Shown: piece by piece, positions 21,601 through 33,420 of the stretch
Layout: every line of letters begins with the position of its first letter
Position numbering within the stretch: position 1 is the first letter of the stretch
Source: Aquanectria penicillioides
Taxonomy: Eukaryota > Ascomycota > Sordariomycetes > Hypocreales > Nectriaceae
Assembly (NCBI GenBank): GCA_003415625.1
Contig: PYIU01000001.1
Location: 3,596,746 to 3,660,745, forward strand
Length of the DNA: 64,000 nucleotides
Direction: 5' to 3'
Translations under genes and position numbers: made by a program
The notes under the pieces: model-generated
Databases searched by the model: none
Seen by the model: only the letters and a program-made list of their open reading frames with translations
Told to the model about the DNA's origin: nothing

Positions 21601-22846
21601 CGGCATCTTTGCATTGTTCAATGATGTGGGTGTCGTAGGCAGGTGGGTCTTGAGACATTGCAAAGGCTGCGTAGCGGTGTGTGAAGTCAAAAACGACGGT
21701 CATTACGAGAGACAGTAAGTTCCCAAGATGGCAGTCCAATACCTGCGAAGCTGAGCGTAGGATACGGGAAGAGCCTCTTGCATAGAGGTAATGGCACCTG
21801 ATGTAAAAATTGCGTGGCGAGGATAAGGACAATGTGCGTGTGGCTACAATAATGAGAGGTCCTAACATGAACTCCACGAAATGGGGCGCGTAGAATAAAT
21901 GCCCTATGGTAGGCTCGGTCTTTTCAAGGACTGCATGTTTTGGTCTTGACAGAGCAAGGGCAAGATGTTTTTATAAAAATTTGTTTTGAAACATCGAGAG
22001 CTGTAGTTACCGACACTCTTCTGCCATTCTGGATGGATTATCATTCCGGAAACTAACTCAATTTAGTTGTCTGGCGCATAATTTGTGTATGTAGACTAGC
22101 GGTCAGAGGTGTGCGAGTATTTCCGGAACATAAGCAACTAAGATTACCGAATTCCGTATAACTACATGATATTAAAGTATTTCTTGAAAGCGTTTCCATA
22201 GCTTGCTATTGCAGGGTGAATTCAATGTGAATTTCCTCCCAAGACTACTAGTCAAAATCACTTTTGTTGTAACAAGCGGAGCTGAAATAGCCGAACCAAA
22301 AGCGACAATTACAATGGAGCGCGATATGTTACAAAGCACGTCTAATAAGAAACCCTAATAAAGATGTCACCTCTACACAGCAGTGCAGCTTGGTTGTTCT
22401 GGAACGTGAACTTCCACCTTGTTCGCCAAGTGGGGCCCAGTCAAACGCTGTTCAGTTGTGATGTCAGTCCTTCGAAAAAAAAACATCGTGCATAACCCGA
22501 GGTGGTAAAATAGAAGTAAATCACATAAAATAGTCTCCCCAAGTCAACCAGCACTGAAAAATATCACCTGACAAGAAGATCAGATGTCGTTATCTTGCGG
22601 TGTGAGGTATAGGATGGTCACAAGACAGGGGTGTAGCAATTACCCCTCTTCGTCCCACAGAGGCTCCTCTTGAGCATATATCCGTCGCTGTTTGGATGCT
22701 TTGTCCTAGGTACATAGTATCAGGTCCACTGAGCAACTATTCTCCGTCCATAAGCATAGTCGCACCGACCTGGTGGGTCCGTCCCGTAGTCATGTCCGAG
22801 GATGCCGGCCACCCTGCCGGGGCAAATCCCACGTCCGGTGGAAGCA
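21601..22846. other. Gene-free AT-rich stretch
   Basis: No coding frame of note was found. It borders the hAT element on its right. Confidence 0.4.
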
Positions 22847-25581
22847 ACGCTTCTAACAATCCAACCCAATACAACTCGACCACCCGACCAATTCAATCAA
22901 TCTAGGGATATTTTAGATATATATATATACATATAATTTAGCTAGATAAATGCGATTTTGATGATAGAAAATGAAGGGATTTGAAGGCATTGATTAAATC
23001 TAGGGTAATGATAATCTCTCGGTAGAACCTCGGGTCGTCGGCAAAACTCCAGCATAGCCCTCTTCTGCCTAGAATTTAGAGCTGCATTTATCACCAGAAC
23101 ACCGCATTTACCTTCCCTTTATACCGTGATTACGGCCACAATGCCGCATCGCATTACCTTTTTAATATCGTATTCTGGATCCTTGACCTCTCTATTATGT
23201 CAAATAACTTTTTTTCAAGTCCAAAAGCCCTAGAACTCGCCTCACGCCCTCTGCCAATTTCGATCCAGCTGCAGTCGATCAGCATCCCTAAAGACCGACC
23301 TAACATCGCTATCGCCGACCTCCCAAAGCTTCAACGAGGGAAATACAAATATATACTCGATGAATGGACTCATAAGAGGATATCACGCCGTTCTTGGGTC
23401 TTCAATCATGGCTTCTGCCTGATCCTAGTTAGCGGGCCTCCCAAGAATGAGGGCCTTAGGTTCTGGCTCTGTCACCTCTGTGATAAAAAGGGCACCCTCA
23501 CAGATGGTCTATACAACTGTGAGAGTGCAACCTCATCTATTTTATCACATTTACGTACGGCACATCACATTGTTCAAGATCCAACCACATCTCAGTCATT
23601 ATCGCCCTCAACAGCCCCATCATCCACACCTTCACCAGCCGAAACAGCTCTCACCAGCCTAAAAGCTGCCCGCCCAAAACCTCTCGTTGCAACCACTGTG
23701 AGTGCATTCCAACGCTGCCTTGTTGAGTGGGTGGTCTCGGCAGCTATCCCTTTGAATGTCATCACACATCCCCAATTCCGACGGCTTCTATTGACCCCCC
23801 CCGAGGTCATTAAGCAAGCCTTACCTTCTAGTTCATCCACAGTCAAAAATTGGGCCGTTTCTCAATTCAAGGAGAAAAAGGAAGCTATTCAGGAAGAACT
23901 CCAGGCTGCGGTATCACGGATCCACTTGACCTTCGACTTGTGGACGTCAAGCAATTCCTTTTCCCTTCTTGGAGTGGCAGCGCACTATATTTCCGCTGGC
24001 GGACTCCCCACAACAAGGATCCTTGGCCTCCGGCGTCTCCAGGGTCCACACTCAGGGGAAAATATATCACTATTGTTACATGAGGTATGTGTTGACTTCA
24101 AGCTCTCTTTTTCTCGCCTTGGCTTCTTCACGGTTGATGACGCTGAATCCAATACGACTGGTATCACCCACTTTTTACAGCGTATTGGAGGTAGTGTATT
24201 ATCCCGACCGATCGAGCAAGAAGTTGGTGAGCGCTGCCTTTGGTGTTGGGCCCATATTATCAACTTGGTGGCTAAAGCTTTCCTTTTTGGAGCCCAACGT
24301 GCCGCTAGCGCCGGTGAGCTCGATGATGATGAGGCCTCGTGGCGGCATCACGGCCCTATTGGAAAGCTTCACAACCTCATTCAATTCATCCGGCGTTCCC
24401 CCCAGCGCCGTGATGCCTTCCAAAGCATCGCAAAGGCTGTTCGCGCCGAAGATGAAGATATCAGCCTGCCAGACCTTCCAAGCAATATTCAGCTGCGGCC
24501 TGACCAGCAAACACGATGGAATTCAACATATCTTATGATTGAGCGTGCCCTTGCGATGAAGAACGCACTTGACCGATTTTGCCTCCACCACAGCCAGGAC
24601 TTTGCTGACCCCTCCCCTGTCAATACGGCGGACATCATGACCTCTTATGACTGGGTATTTTTAACCCAATTGGAAAGCATCTTGCGTCCCTTCCTTATAC
24701 AGACCAAAAGGTTTGAGGGTCGGAAGCCGTGTTCAGTTTCCTTGATTATGCAAAGCTATTATATGCTACGGAAACACCTTTTACATCAGCAAAATGCCCT
24801 TCTTGTGCCCAGCCTAACAAATATACCGAATCCCTCACTGCCAAATTATGAGGCATTAAGTTCCCAAGACATTCCATTTCAAGCCGGCCCGTGGCACACA
24901 CACCTCGTTAAGTCATTTGACCTTGCGATCGCCAAATTGGAGTTTTACGGCAAGCTTCTTCATAAAACACCTATTTATTGGGCTGCAATGATTCTGCACC
25001 CTGGGCTTCGATTAAAATACGTTGAATTCATCGTAAAGGATCAAAATGAGGTTGACACCATCCGACTGCAGTTTGAGAACTTCTTCCAGCGCTGGTGGCC
25101 CCAAAGTGAGGGCATTCAGACCGCTGCAACCACCTTTGATGACAGTACGGGCCTGGATGGTATTCCCATTGCATTCTATGAAAATCAAAGCTTTGAAGCT
25201 GGCGGCCCGATCAACGAGATGTCAAAATACCTTGCTGAGCTGCCGCGGAGGGTAAATGACCCGCTCCAATGGTGGCGGCAATATCAGCACACCTATCCAA
25301 CACTAGCTTCCATGGCATTTGACATCTTATCCGTGCCACCAGCCTCTACGGATGTTGAAAGGCTATTCAGCAAGGCTAGGATCATGTTATCGGAACAGCG
25401 GCAGAGTCTAGACGAGAGTTCGATGGAGTTGATACAGTGCTTGAGTGACTGGGCCTAGAAATTAGGTGGGGGCGTCCCCTTCAACCGTATGACTAAGAAC
25501 TTCAATCTATTCAATTCGATCTGAGGTCGTGACAATTCAACTTGCCGAAAAGGGTAGGTTGAATTGAATTGTTGGAAGCGT
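22847..25581 (+). mobile_element. hAT DNA transposon, putatively intact
   Basis: A transposase gene lies between ACGCTTCTAACAATCCAA (22,847-22,864) and the inverted match TTGAATTGTTGGAAGCGT (25,564-25,581), giving a candidate 18-bp imperfect terminal inverted repeat (3 mismatches). I could not find the 8-bp target duplication expected of hAT elements directly outside these repeats, so the true ends may lie elsewhere. Confidence 0.6.
23197..25458 (+). CDS. hAT-family transposase, 753 aa
   Basis: This is an uninterrupted frame from ATG (23,197) to TAG. It has an N-terminal BED-type zinc finger (FWLCHLCDKKG...SHLRTAHH, about residues 88-128); the RNase-H-like core with LTFDLWTSSNSFSLLG (first Asp, about residue 248); FFTVDDAESNTTG (second Asp region); ERCLWCWAHIINLVAKA (CxxH-type motif); RWNSTYLMIERAL; and the C-terminal dimerisation segment ending PPASTDVERLFSKARIM with the conserved Glu. 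Length is normal for fungal hAT (Restless-like) transposases. It is the only transposon gene in the window without a stop or frameshift and shows no obvious RIP damage, so it may be recent or domesticated. Confidence 0.92.
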   Translation: MSNNFFSSPKALELASRPLPISIQLQSISIPKDRPNIAIADLPKLQRGKYKYILDEWTHKRISRRSWVFNHGFCLILVSGPPKNEGLRFWLCHLCDKKGTLTDGLYNCESATSSILSHLRTAHHIVQDPTTSQSLSPSTAPSSTPSPAETALTSLKAARPKPLVATTVSAFQRCLVEWVVSAAIPLNVITHPQFRRLLLTPPEVIKQALPSSSSTVKNWAVSQFKEKKEAIQEELQAAVSRIHLTFDLWTSSNSFSLLGVAAHYISAGGLPTTRILGLRRLQGPHSGENISLLLHEVCVDFKLSFSRLGFFTVDDAESNTTGITHFLQRIGGSVLSRPIEQEVGERCLWCWAHIINLVAKAFLFGAQRAASAGELDDDEASWRHHGPIGKLHNLIQFIRRSPQRRDAFQSIAKAVRAEDEDISLPDLPSNIQLRPDQQTRWNSTYLMIERALAMKNALDRFCLHHSQDFADPSPVNTADIMTSYDWVFLTQLESILRPFLIQTKRFEGRKPCSVSLIMQSYYMLRKHLLHQQNALLVPSLTNIPNPSLPNYEALSSQDIPFQAGPWHTHLVKSFDLAIAKLEFYGKLLHKTPIYWAAMILHPGLRLKYVEFIVKDQNEVDTIRLQFENFFQRWWPQSEGIQTAATTFDDSTGLDGIPIAFYENQSFEAGGPINEMSKYLAELPRRVNDPLQWWRQYQHTYPTLASMAFDILSVPPASTDVERLFSKARIMLSEQRQSLDESSMELIQCLSDWA

Positions 25582-27017
25582 CAAGAGGAAGCAGATGTAG
25601 TCAAACACAATTACTAGTAGCCCTATAGCTGTAGTTCCGGGCCGACCCTAAGTGGCAGACTACCGTCGATGATGATGCCGCGTCAAGGTACACGGACGAC
25701 GTTCTCGGAAACCAGCAGCATCAACACATCGATCCTAAATAACTAGTACGCGAATGGGCGGCGCTGTCATGCGTACCACGCCGGCCAGTATCTGCTGTCG
25801 AATGTGGAGACGGAGCAGCAGCACCTCGACACGACTCATCATGTATTCTTGCCGTCGCTCAAAGGCGCTCTGGTTGCCAGGCCAAGCTTGACAACACCAA
25901 GGCCACTGTAACCGGGTCATGGGTACGAACATCAATTCATTTTTCGTGTCTTCTACTATCTCGGCTGGAGAACCTAATATTTGACTAAAAATGAATCAAG
26001 GCTGCTGAAAGCGGCGACTTGTTCCTAGAAGCTGAAGTGATCGGCACTGATCTAAGTCTCATCTAATCCGTATGGTAGGTGCGCCTTAGGGCTGCTGAAT
26101 AGCTGCGACGTAAGAAATAGCATTCTTGTGTTAACCCGCTTCGTAGGGTCCTGCTCATCGACGCGGGGGTGCTTAAGTGGGACGAGATCTAGCTGTACGC
26201 GTACTCGTAAGTATCTGCTCAACCGGCGAAGTGAAACATGAAACCAATTTGGAGAAGCGCCCTTGTGACTGGAAAACGACCAGCATGATAGACGGGTACT
26301 GATAAATATAAATAACATGTAGTGTCGATGGTTATGGTTTTTTACCGTCGTTTCATGCAAACTACCCTACAGCCATCATGTTCCAAGTCTCAACTTTCGC
26401 ACATGCCTCTCCAACTGCGTATCAATCGTCATACCATCATGCCAAAACTCCATCATTCACCAACTAAAAACATCAGAGGCCAAAAATTGTAATGTATCGT
26501 GTCGCCATTACCAGCGTATCGTAAATTGGGTTAATGCTATTTTACCTAACCATCCGCCCAACACTCCTGCGCTGAACGAACTCTCACTCATTCCCACAAG
26601 AGCAATATATCCATGTCCGCCCATGAACGAATCCCACCCCAAGCTATGCTTTGTAGGCCTGACAGATAGCTGAACCCATCGTCTTCAGAAAGCCCATCGC
26701 TGATCTATGTCAAGACTTCTCAAACACCGTTCTGCAGGGCTGCTTTTCCTTCTTCTTCTCCTCCCGTGAGACATCTCCATTCACCGACTCTCAATTGTCC
26801 AGCGAGAAGCCGCCCACAAAGACCAAATCCCACCCTTCCAGCTAAACCATCCCAGATGCCCCAATCCATATGATGTGACCGCCGAAATAAACGAAATGAG
26901 CAAACAATGCCAGTTACGCCGTCGCGCGCCGAAAACGCAGTCTTCTGTCATAAGATATCAGAGCTTTGTTGCTCCAATTCCTCTTCCTCCTCCAGCAGCA
27001 GCAGCATACATGGCAGC
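25582..27017. other. Gene-free stretch
   Basis: There is no supported gene. The right part is probably the 3' UTR and terminator region of the minus-strand SWIB gene. Confidence 0.4.
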
Positions 27018-28131
27018 TCACTCGTCCCCAACGGGGTAGAGGTGGTTTCCAATCTCCTTGTTCATTCGAAACATGTCGACCTTGGCCTGCTTGAAAACGG
27101 CCTGCATCTTGGAATCGCACAGGATCTGACGCTTGTCTTTGGGGTCCTGCAAGTCGTTTGCTTTGATGTGCTCCCAAAGCTTCTTGACCACTTGGGGGCG
27201 AGAGAGCTACACAGGGTCATTAGCTAAAATTAGCTAAATGCTCATAAGACAACGCGGGTCTGTCGACGCTGAGCAAACGGAGGGCTCCAGCGTGAACATG
27301 AATAAATGAACAATAAAACAAGAAAATCACATCTACATACCTGGGTTTCACCGCACAGTTCCGAGAGGGTAGGGCTGAGGTTGAATGGTTTCTGGAAGCC
27401 ACCGCCCGCCTTCTTCTTCTTGACGACGCCATCGGCCGAGTCGACATCGCTATCGTCATCCGCACCAACCTTTTTGGAACTCTTCTTGCGGGGGGCCGCC
27501 TTCTTCTTGGTCACCTTGGGCTTAGGCTTGTCGCCGCCGCGGGTCTTGCGGCCGCGAGCCAGGCTGTTTTCCTGGGCCTGAAGCTGGGCGGCTAGGCGGG
27601 CGTCGGCATCCTCGACCGAGGAGGAGCGCTTGGCCTTCTTTCGCGCAGGCTCCGGGGATGCATCGGGGTCAGTGTCTCCGGCGTCCGAGGTGGCGTGGCT
27701 AGCAGAGCGTTTGATCGGCGTGGGGTCGGGATCGGCGACAGATTGGACACCATCAGCGCCCGAGATGGCGTCGAAGCGATCCTCGATGAGCTTCTTGATG
27801 GCTGCCTGCGGGCACGGATTAGAATCTAGTGGAGGGGGGGCTGAAGGCGTGCTGGCGCTCGTAGCTGGCAGGGAGCAGGGAGCTTGGCCTGGGCATTGGT
27901 CATGTCGTCTCTCACCTTTTGTTCGCTCAAGTCCTTCCCACCCAGGTCAGCCTCCAGACCCTGACGGATCTTCTTTCGAGAGATTGTTTCGAGGTCGGCG
28001 GTCGCGAGGATGTTGTCGATGATGGCGGTATAGCTCTTCCGCTCCTGGGAGGACACTGGCAGGGGCATTGTTAGTGGATGGAATAACAAGGCTGAGAGGG
28101 ATGGATGGGTCTCCTTACAAGGGGTACTCAT
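27018..28131 (-). CDS. DEK_C and SWIB/MDM2 domain chromatin protein
   Basis: Exons complement(27018..27206, 27341..27805, 27916..28055, 28119..28131) give 269 codons (268 aa). Introns show GTAAGG...CTAAC...CAG, GTGAGA...CTAAT...CAG and GTATGT...TAG. The first exon encodes only MSTP plus one base. Residues 5-75 form a DEK C-terminal-like helical domain (SYTAIIDNILATADLETISRKKIRQ...). The middle is Lys/Ser-rich with nuclear-localisation-like KKKAAPRKKSSKK. The C-terminus is a SWIB domain (FNLSPTLSELCGE...SRPQVVKKLWEHIKANDLQDP, ending MNKEIGNHLYPV). Yeast relatives are Tri1 and Uaf30, the latter an upstream activation factor for rDNA transcription. A nuclear role in transcription or chromatin is likely; it looks intact and conserved. 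Confidence 0.92.
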
Positions 28132-30391
28132 GATGGCAAGATACGGCGAGGGCGGTTGCGAGGCGACGGTGATATCCCGGGGCGAGTTGCAGCGAGAACC
28201 AAGGCAGACACGACTCGAGATGAGGTGGGCCACGGGCCGCTAGATATAGTCGATGCTGATGCGGATGCGGTTGCGGTCGGGAGTGAAGGAGGGGGGACGC
28301 GGGCAGCAAGGGCGCAAACAAAGCGGCGAGGCGGGCGAGGCTGAAGCGGACGGCGACAGCACGGCAAACGGACAGCAGCAGCAGCAGCAGCACCAAGGTC
28401 CAAACGGCTCGAACGCGCGGGAGAGAGAATGCAATGCGCCCTGGCCGCAGTGATCAGAGCATAGCCTGGAGGAACGGAAGGGTTTGGGCGGGCGTCTGCT
28501 GGGAGAGGGGGGAGCGCTGGAGCTGGCGGTGCGTTGGGTTGGGGTTTGGAGAGAGGGAGCGTTTTGGTCGAGTCAAAACGCGGTTAACGGTGGATGACGA
28601 TGGTTGGTTGCCCAGTGCCCGCGGTCGGTCGATTGCGCCAGCCAAACCGCGGCATCAGACAGCAGCGGCGGCACGGATGCGCGAGGGAAGGAGGGAAAAA
28701 AAGGGCAACGGCTGGGGGGGGGTTCGAGACGGGCGAGCGAGGGGGAACGAAGTAAGCAAGACACGAGATGCCCGAGGGTGGTTTTGTTTAGTCTCGCGTC
28801 TGTGGTGGTTGTGGTTGTGGTTTTGGATGTGGAGCGGGAAGAGATGGAAGATGCAGCTGCTTGTTGGTTGGCTGGAGCGTCCTGGAGGTCAAGCCATCCC
28901 ATCAGATGCGGCTCCCTCACCCGACCTTGAGGCTTGGAGGCTGTTCGGGGGTGTGTCCCAGTGGGGTGAGAGTGTGGCTGGAGCACTGGAGCACTGGAGC
29001 ACTGGAGCACTGGAGCACTGGAGCACGCTCAGCGGAGCTGCTGGAGCAGAGTTGCTGGAGTGGGTTGCAGCGGGTCCTCCAGTGGGGAAGAACGCCACAG
29101 TTGAAAGCAGCCAGATCTACTCTGTGTCTCTGTGTCTCTGTGTCTCTCTGTCTCTGTATTTGTATCTCTGTGTCTGTACATACTACCTATGTATGTAGGT
29201 ACAGTATCCCTCTCCCTATCCTTCCTAGGTATGCCTCAGCTGTCATCACAACACACAAGTTGTGCAACTGTGGCTTAGCCTCTACAATCACCGCCGTCAT
29301 GGGCCTGGGCTCTGGTTTGGGGAAAGCGTCCAATCCACGGCTCCAATTGCAGGGGGTGCGCTCTCCCGTGCTCGCTCCCTTCTTGTTCCCCCGTGTCTCC
29401 CCCCACCTTTTGGCCACCACCTCTTCGATACCGCGTCGGCCTCGCCTTTAAAACGGCCCAATGCCTTGTGCAAGGTCTCTCTACGTGCCTTCCTGCATTA
29501 GGTAGATGATCAACACAGTGGAGTGTAACTTGCAGGGACGGACAAGCACCAAAGCGAAAAGAGAAAAGACCTCGGACTCGGACGCATGCACCCACCCGTC
29601 AGCCTGAGTCACGTGGCGCGCGTGGTGACACCATGGGCAGAAGCTGGAGCAAACACAGACACGGACAGACATAGGGGCAGGCGGGCTGCCGTGATCGACC
29701 CGCGCCAACCGTCTGGGCCACTGCATCACGGTGAGAGGGAGTCCTTCATGTACCGTTGCAAGATAGTCACCACTGCCTGCCACTCTCTCGTTATCGTGTG
29801 CACGCCCAACTCAAACGCACAAAGCCATTGTCCGTTGTCGTCCTGGCGATTGCAGCGCCTGTCCGGCCAGGGCCTTTCCGCTTGGCTGTCGCCGCCCGTC
29901 GATCCCTTTCTTTAGGCCCTTTAGGGCTCCCGGAGCTGGCCCACCTGCTGTCGCCCTAGTGCTGACAGCCCCCCAGAGCCAATCCCAGCAGTTTGGGTGG
30001 GAAGCCTCGTAGCCGTCTCCAGGATTATCCAGTTTTATTTGTGTTTTATTTTTGCATTCTACGTATTCCTTTTCTTTTCTTTTTTCCGTCACTCATGATG
30101 GGATTTTTTTCTTCAGCACAATAACCAAGACCAAAACCCAAAACCTTGCCTGTTTTATGCGTAGAAAATGTCTCGTGTCTATCAATCACCTGGTTCATGG
30201 CTCGGAAGATATGTCCGGCCGCTTTGGCTTTTTTCAGTCGCCGCCCTCAATCCCCGCCCCACGCACGCCTTTCCCCAGATAGACCGGCCTTCTCACAGCA
30301 TCTTCTAAAACCGTCACCACCATCGTCTCTGTGCCATCAAAATCGGCTCGTAGCTTCGGATTGCAATACTCAAGCCTAGGTACATGCCAAA
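28132..30391. other. GC-rich intergenic region between divergent genes
   Basis: The upstream regions of the SWIB gene (minus) and the dehydrogenase (plus) face each other here. It contains CAG-rich and GT-rich low-complexity patches, an 8-bp minisatellite and a CTGTGT microsatellite at about 29,117-29,185. Open frames of 70-250 codons exist on both strands but have composition-driven protein sequence and no domain, so I do not call them genes. Confidence 0.5.
28978..29026 (+). repeat. Minisatellite, unit CTGGAGCA x about 6
   Basis: CTGGAGCA is repeated six times in a perfect head-to-tail run with a partial seventh unit. Confidence 0.95.
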
Positions 30392-31464
30392 ATGCTGAGC
30401 TTCATTCAGCAGTCCTGGCCTTCCAAGCCACGCTTCACCGAAGACAGCGTTCCCGACCTCTCTGGCCGTGTCTGCCTCGTCACTGGAGCAAACACTGGCA
30501 TCGGGAAGCAGGTCGCCCAGGTTCTCTACAGCAAGAACGCCACTCTCTGGATCGCCTGCCGCAGCGAGGAAAAGGCCCAGGCCGCCATTGAGGAAATCCG
30601 GCAGCTTCACCCGTCGTCCCAGGGCTCCATCAAGTTCCTCAAGCTCGACCTCGCCGACTTGAGTACAATTGGAGACTCTGTCAAGGAGTTTCTCGCGGCG
30701 GAGAGCAGATTAGATGTATTATTTAACAACGCCGGCGTCATGAACCCGCCTGAGGGATCCAAGACGAAGCAAGGTTATGAGTTGCAGCTGGGTACCAACT
30801 GTGTGGGCCCGTTCCTCTTGACAAAACTCTTGACTCCACTCCTTCAGTCAACTGTCAAAACGGCCCCTCAAGATTCGGTTCGTGTGATCTGGGTATCCAG
30901 CTCTGCCACTGATGTTCTTGCCCCCTACGGCGGGATTGAGCCCGACAACCTTGACTATCACCAATCCAGGAACATCTATCACAAATATGGGGTTAGCAAG
31001 GCCGGCAATTATTACCACTCTGCCGAATTTGCCAAGAAACATAAGCAGGACGGCATCATCAGCATTGTGAGTATCCAAACTCTGTCAATAGATAAAGACT
31101 TGGCTCATGCAGCACAGGCGCTGAACCCAGGCAACCTAACCAGCGACCTTGACCGGACCTCCTCTTGGTGGTTCTATGCCTCAAGACTGGTCGCATGCTA
31201 CCCAACCATCAATGGAGCTTACACGGAGCTCTTTGCCGCATTTTCTCCCGAAATAACCATCGAAAAGACTGGATCGTGGGGTACGTGCAATTTTTCGACG
31301 CCCATTCGAGCCGGCTGACATGATCTCCAGTGATACCTTGGGGTCGCCTTGGCGCTGTTCGATCAGACCTGCATAAAGGGTCTCTCCCCCAGTCAGAGGG
31401 CGGCACGGGGATGGCTGAGATATTCTGGCAGTGGTCGGAAGACCAAGTAACGCCGTACATTTGA
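30392..31464 (+). CDS. Short-chain dehydrogenase/reductase (retinol dehydrogenase-like)
   Basis: Exons 30392..31066, 31118..31280 and 31331..31464 total 324 codons (323 aa). Near the N-terminus are the classical SDR motifs VCLVTGANTGIGKQVAQ (TGxxxGxG, NAD(P) binding), DVLFNNAGV, the Ser of VIWVSSSATD, and YHKYGVSKAGN (YxxxK catalytic pair), followed by LNPGNLTSDL. An Arg after beta-2 (ACRSEEKA) suggests NADP. There is no signal peptide. The two introns are 51 and 50 bp (GTGAGT...CACAG; GTACGT...CTCCAG). The fold and length fit the fungal WW-domain-oxidoreductase/retinol-dehydrogenase-like SDR group; substrate unknown. Its 5' flank is shared with the divergent SWIB gene. It appears intact although it directly borders the dead NRPS block. 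Confidence 0.9.
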
Positions 31465-31929
31465 AAAGGCACCTAGTTGGTACGTTTAATTAATATACTG
31501 AATAATCTTTTATCTGTCAATTGCGCTGAAGAAGCCTGGGACAATCGCCTGTACGCTGGTCAAGTAGTTTGCGTCACTTCAATCTCGGCACTCTCGCCGA
31601 TAGAAGGCATCGTCATTCCTGTTCCCAGGTCTTTTAGTAGATCGCCCCAGATGAACGTCCGGTCGAGCAATCGGCAGCCCAGGGGCTTTCTGGATCCACG
31701 CCGATCACCCCGCTCATGCCACCAACCGTCTTGTCGCCAATCTCCATGATGGACATGTCCCCATCCGCAGGTGTTCCTACGTTCAGACTCGAATCGTTGG
31801 GGGCGTCCTTACCGTTACGAGGCTGTAGTAACCGCGTCAGAACGGAATCTGTAATTCCAATACTTAAGCCAAAGTCTCTCAAAATCTCGAAAGACCGGTC
31901 CTTCAGTCTGTTGATCATGTTGACTTTAT

Positions 31930-33220
31930 CAGTTGCCTGGACCGTCCCGAAGGCGGTGCCATATATGGGGAACGTGCGCCTGATAAGCGAGTGCGAGTTC
32001 TCCAAATAGCACTGCTACAGAGGCGCCATCAATGAGTGAGTGGTTGATTTCCAGTCGGCACTCAACCTGGCCATCGGCGGTCTGGTCGATAGCGAGTGGG
32101 TGCGCCGGCCGGACTCTGGGGCCGGAGCCTCCGTCGTGTCCCACTCCATTCGTCTCCACAACTCCCGAGATGGACTGTACCACAGTCGCCTCGACGTGCT
32201 TGAGCACCACCTGCGCAAATGTGCCCTCTAGGTTCACTCCATCGACAAAGACCGTGCGTAGCATAACATATCAATCTACAATGTCCTGCCATGCCTTTTT
32301 CAGCCGGCCAATGTTGACCATACCAGCTCAACTAATCACTTCGAATGCAAATCGTGTGCCGTAGTGGCCAGTTACCTTAGACTGGCTTACCAAGATACAA
32401 GATACTGTGCTGAATTGGAGAGTAAGGGTACATATCCTTGACCTTGTTGGTGCGTTTTATACCGATGTCTGGCAATCATTTGTGGACCACTTGGTGCAGG
32501 CCTGCCTCTCTCAATTTGAGCAGCGGCAGATCCCTGACTGCGTATTCGCGCTGTCGGGAGTGTAGCAGCTTACTCAACATAACCAGAGTCTCCTCGCACT
32601 TTCGTGACCATGGTGCAATCCGATCGGTGTGTCGAGTCTTCCTGCTATAAGGAATGCTTAGGCTAACATAACCTTTGTTGACTAATGCAGGTACATCGAC
32701 TACGACCATATAAGGCGTAGTTGGTCTTATATTGGCAGCCTTAAACCCGCTAACTTGAGACTCCTGCTGCAATAACGCGCCCTTGCGCTCGAGTTGTTGG
32801 AATCGCCTATGGTAATTGAACACGATATCAACTGTTCCATCTGCCCCAAACACTTCTTGGCTACATAGATAAAGAAAGCGGCTTGCAAAATATGCTCATC
32901 TGTTGCTTAGCGTTGCATGCTGTGTATCTTTGGCCTATTGCAGTACGTCGAGTATATCCTCATTGACATCTACCAGAACTGCAACTGGGGATATGGCTGT
33001 AAACCAGCCAACAGTGCTGGATAGATTAATATCAGTGTCCTATGGCTTGTGACTATGACCTTTGCTAAAGATTGTTCGCACTTCTTGCTCTATAAAGACT
33101 TGCAAGAAGGATGGCAATAGTGCTGCAGTAAAGAGATCTACTGACTCCCTAATGTGTTCTCATTGGCCAGGACTAGGGGGCTAGTCGTGGGTGGAGGTAA
33201 GACAATCGAGGATATTAAAA
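31930..33220 (-). pseudogene. NRPS relic: epimerization then condensation domain
   Basis: Reading right to left on the minus strand: the E domain (ESVDLFTAALLPSFLQVF, FSKGHSH, DINLSSTVGWFTAISPV, then VDIVFNYHRRFQQLERKGALL), then the next condensation domain start (VKDMYPYSPIQHSILYLG, WQDIV..MLRTVFVDG, VECRLEINHSLIDGASV with a SHxxxDG-type core). These are standard landmarks of fungal nonribosomal peptide synthetases. Stops and frameshifts are frequent and no adenylation or thiolation domain is left. Sequence beyond 31,930 to the left is not recognisable. It is inactive; the original peptide cannot be inferred. Confidence 0.75.
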
Positions 33221-33420
33221 GTACGTCCGCTCGATTTCTCGTCAAGGCGCCAGGACGGTGCTGTTGGCCTAGGTTATCCTAACTCCGGGGCTTCTGGCTC
33301 TAGGGCAGGGAACTCCTTGTATTGAACTATAGCACCTCAGCAAAAACTGGAGGTGCCCCCTTGCCGAAACAAGTGGTACTTTAGGTTCTATACTTCCAAC
33401 ACAAGGTGTTGGACCCCGTG

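Noticed and set aside
22847..25581. An 8-bp target site duplication for the hAT element
   Set aside because: The bases outside the candidate inverted repeats do not match each other, so I do not claim a duplication.
28434..29198. A 254-codon plus-strand frame upstream of the dehydrogenase
   Set aside because: It lies in GC-rich low-complexity DNA, crosses the minisatellite in frame (repeating LEHWSTGA), has Trp/Arg-rich composition and no domain, and overlaps other equally long frames on both strands.
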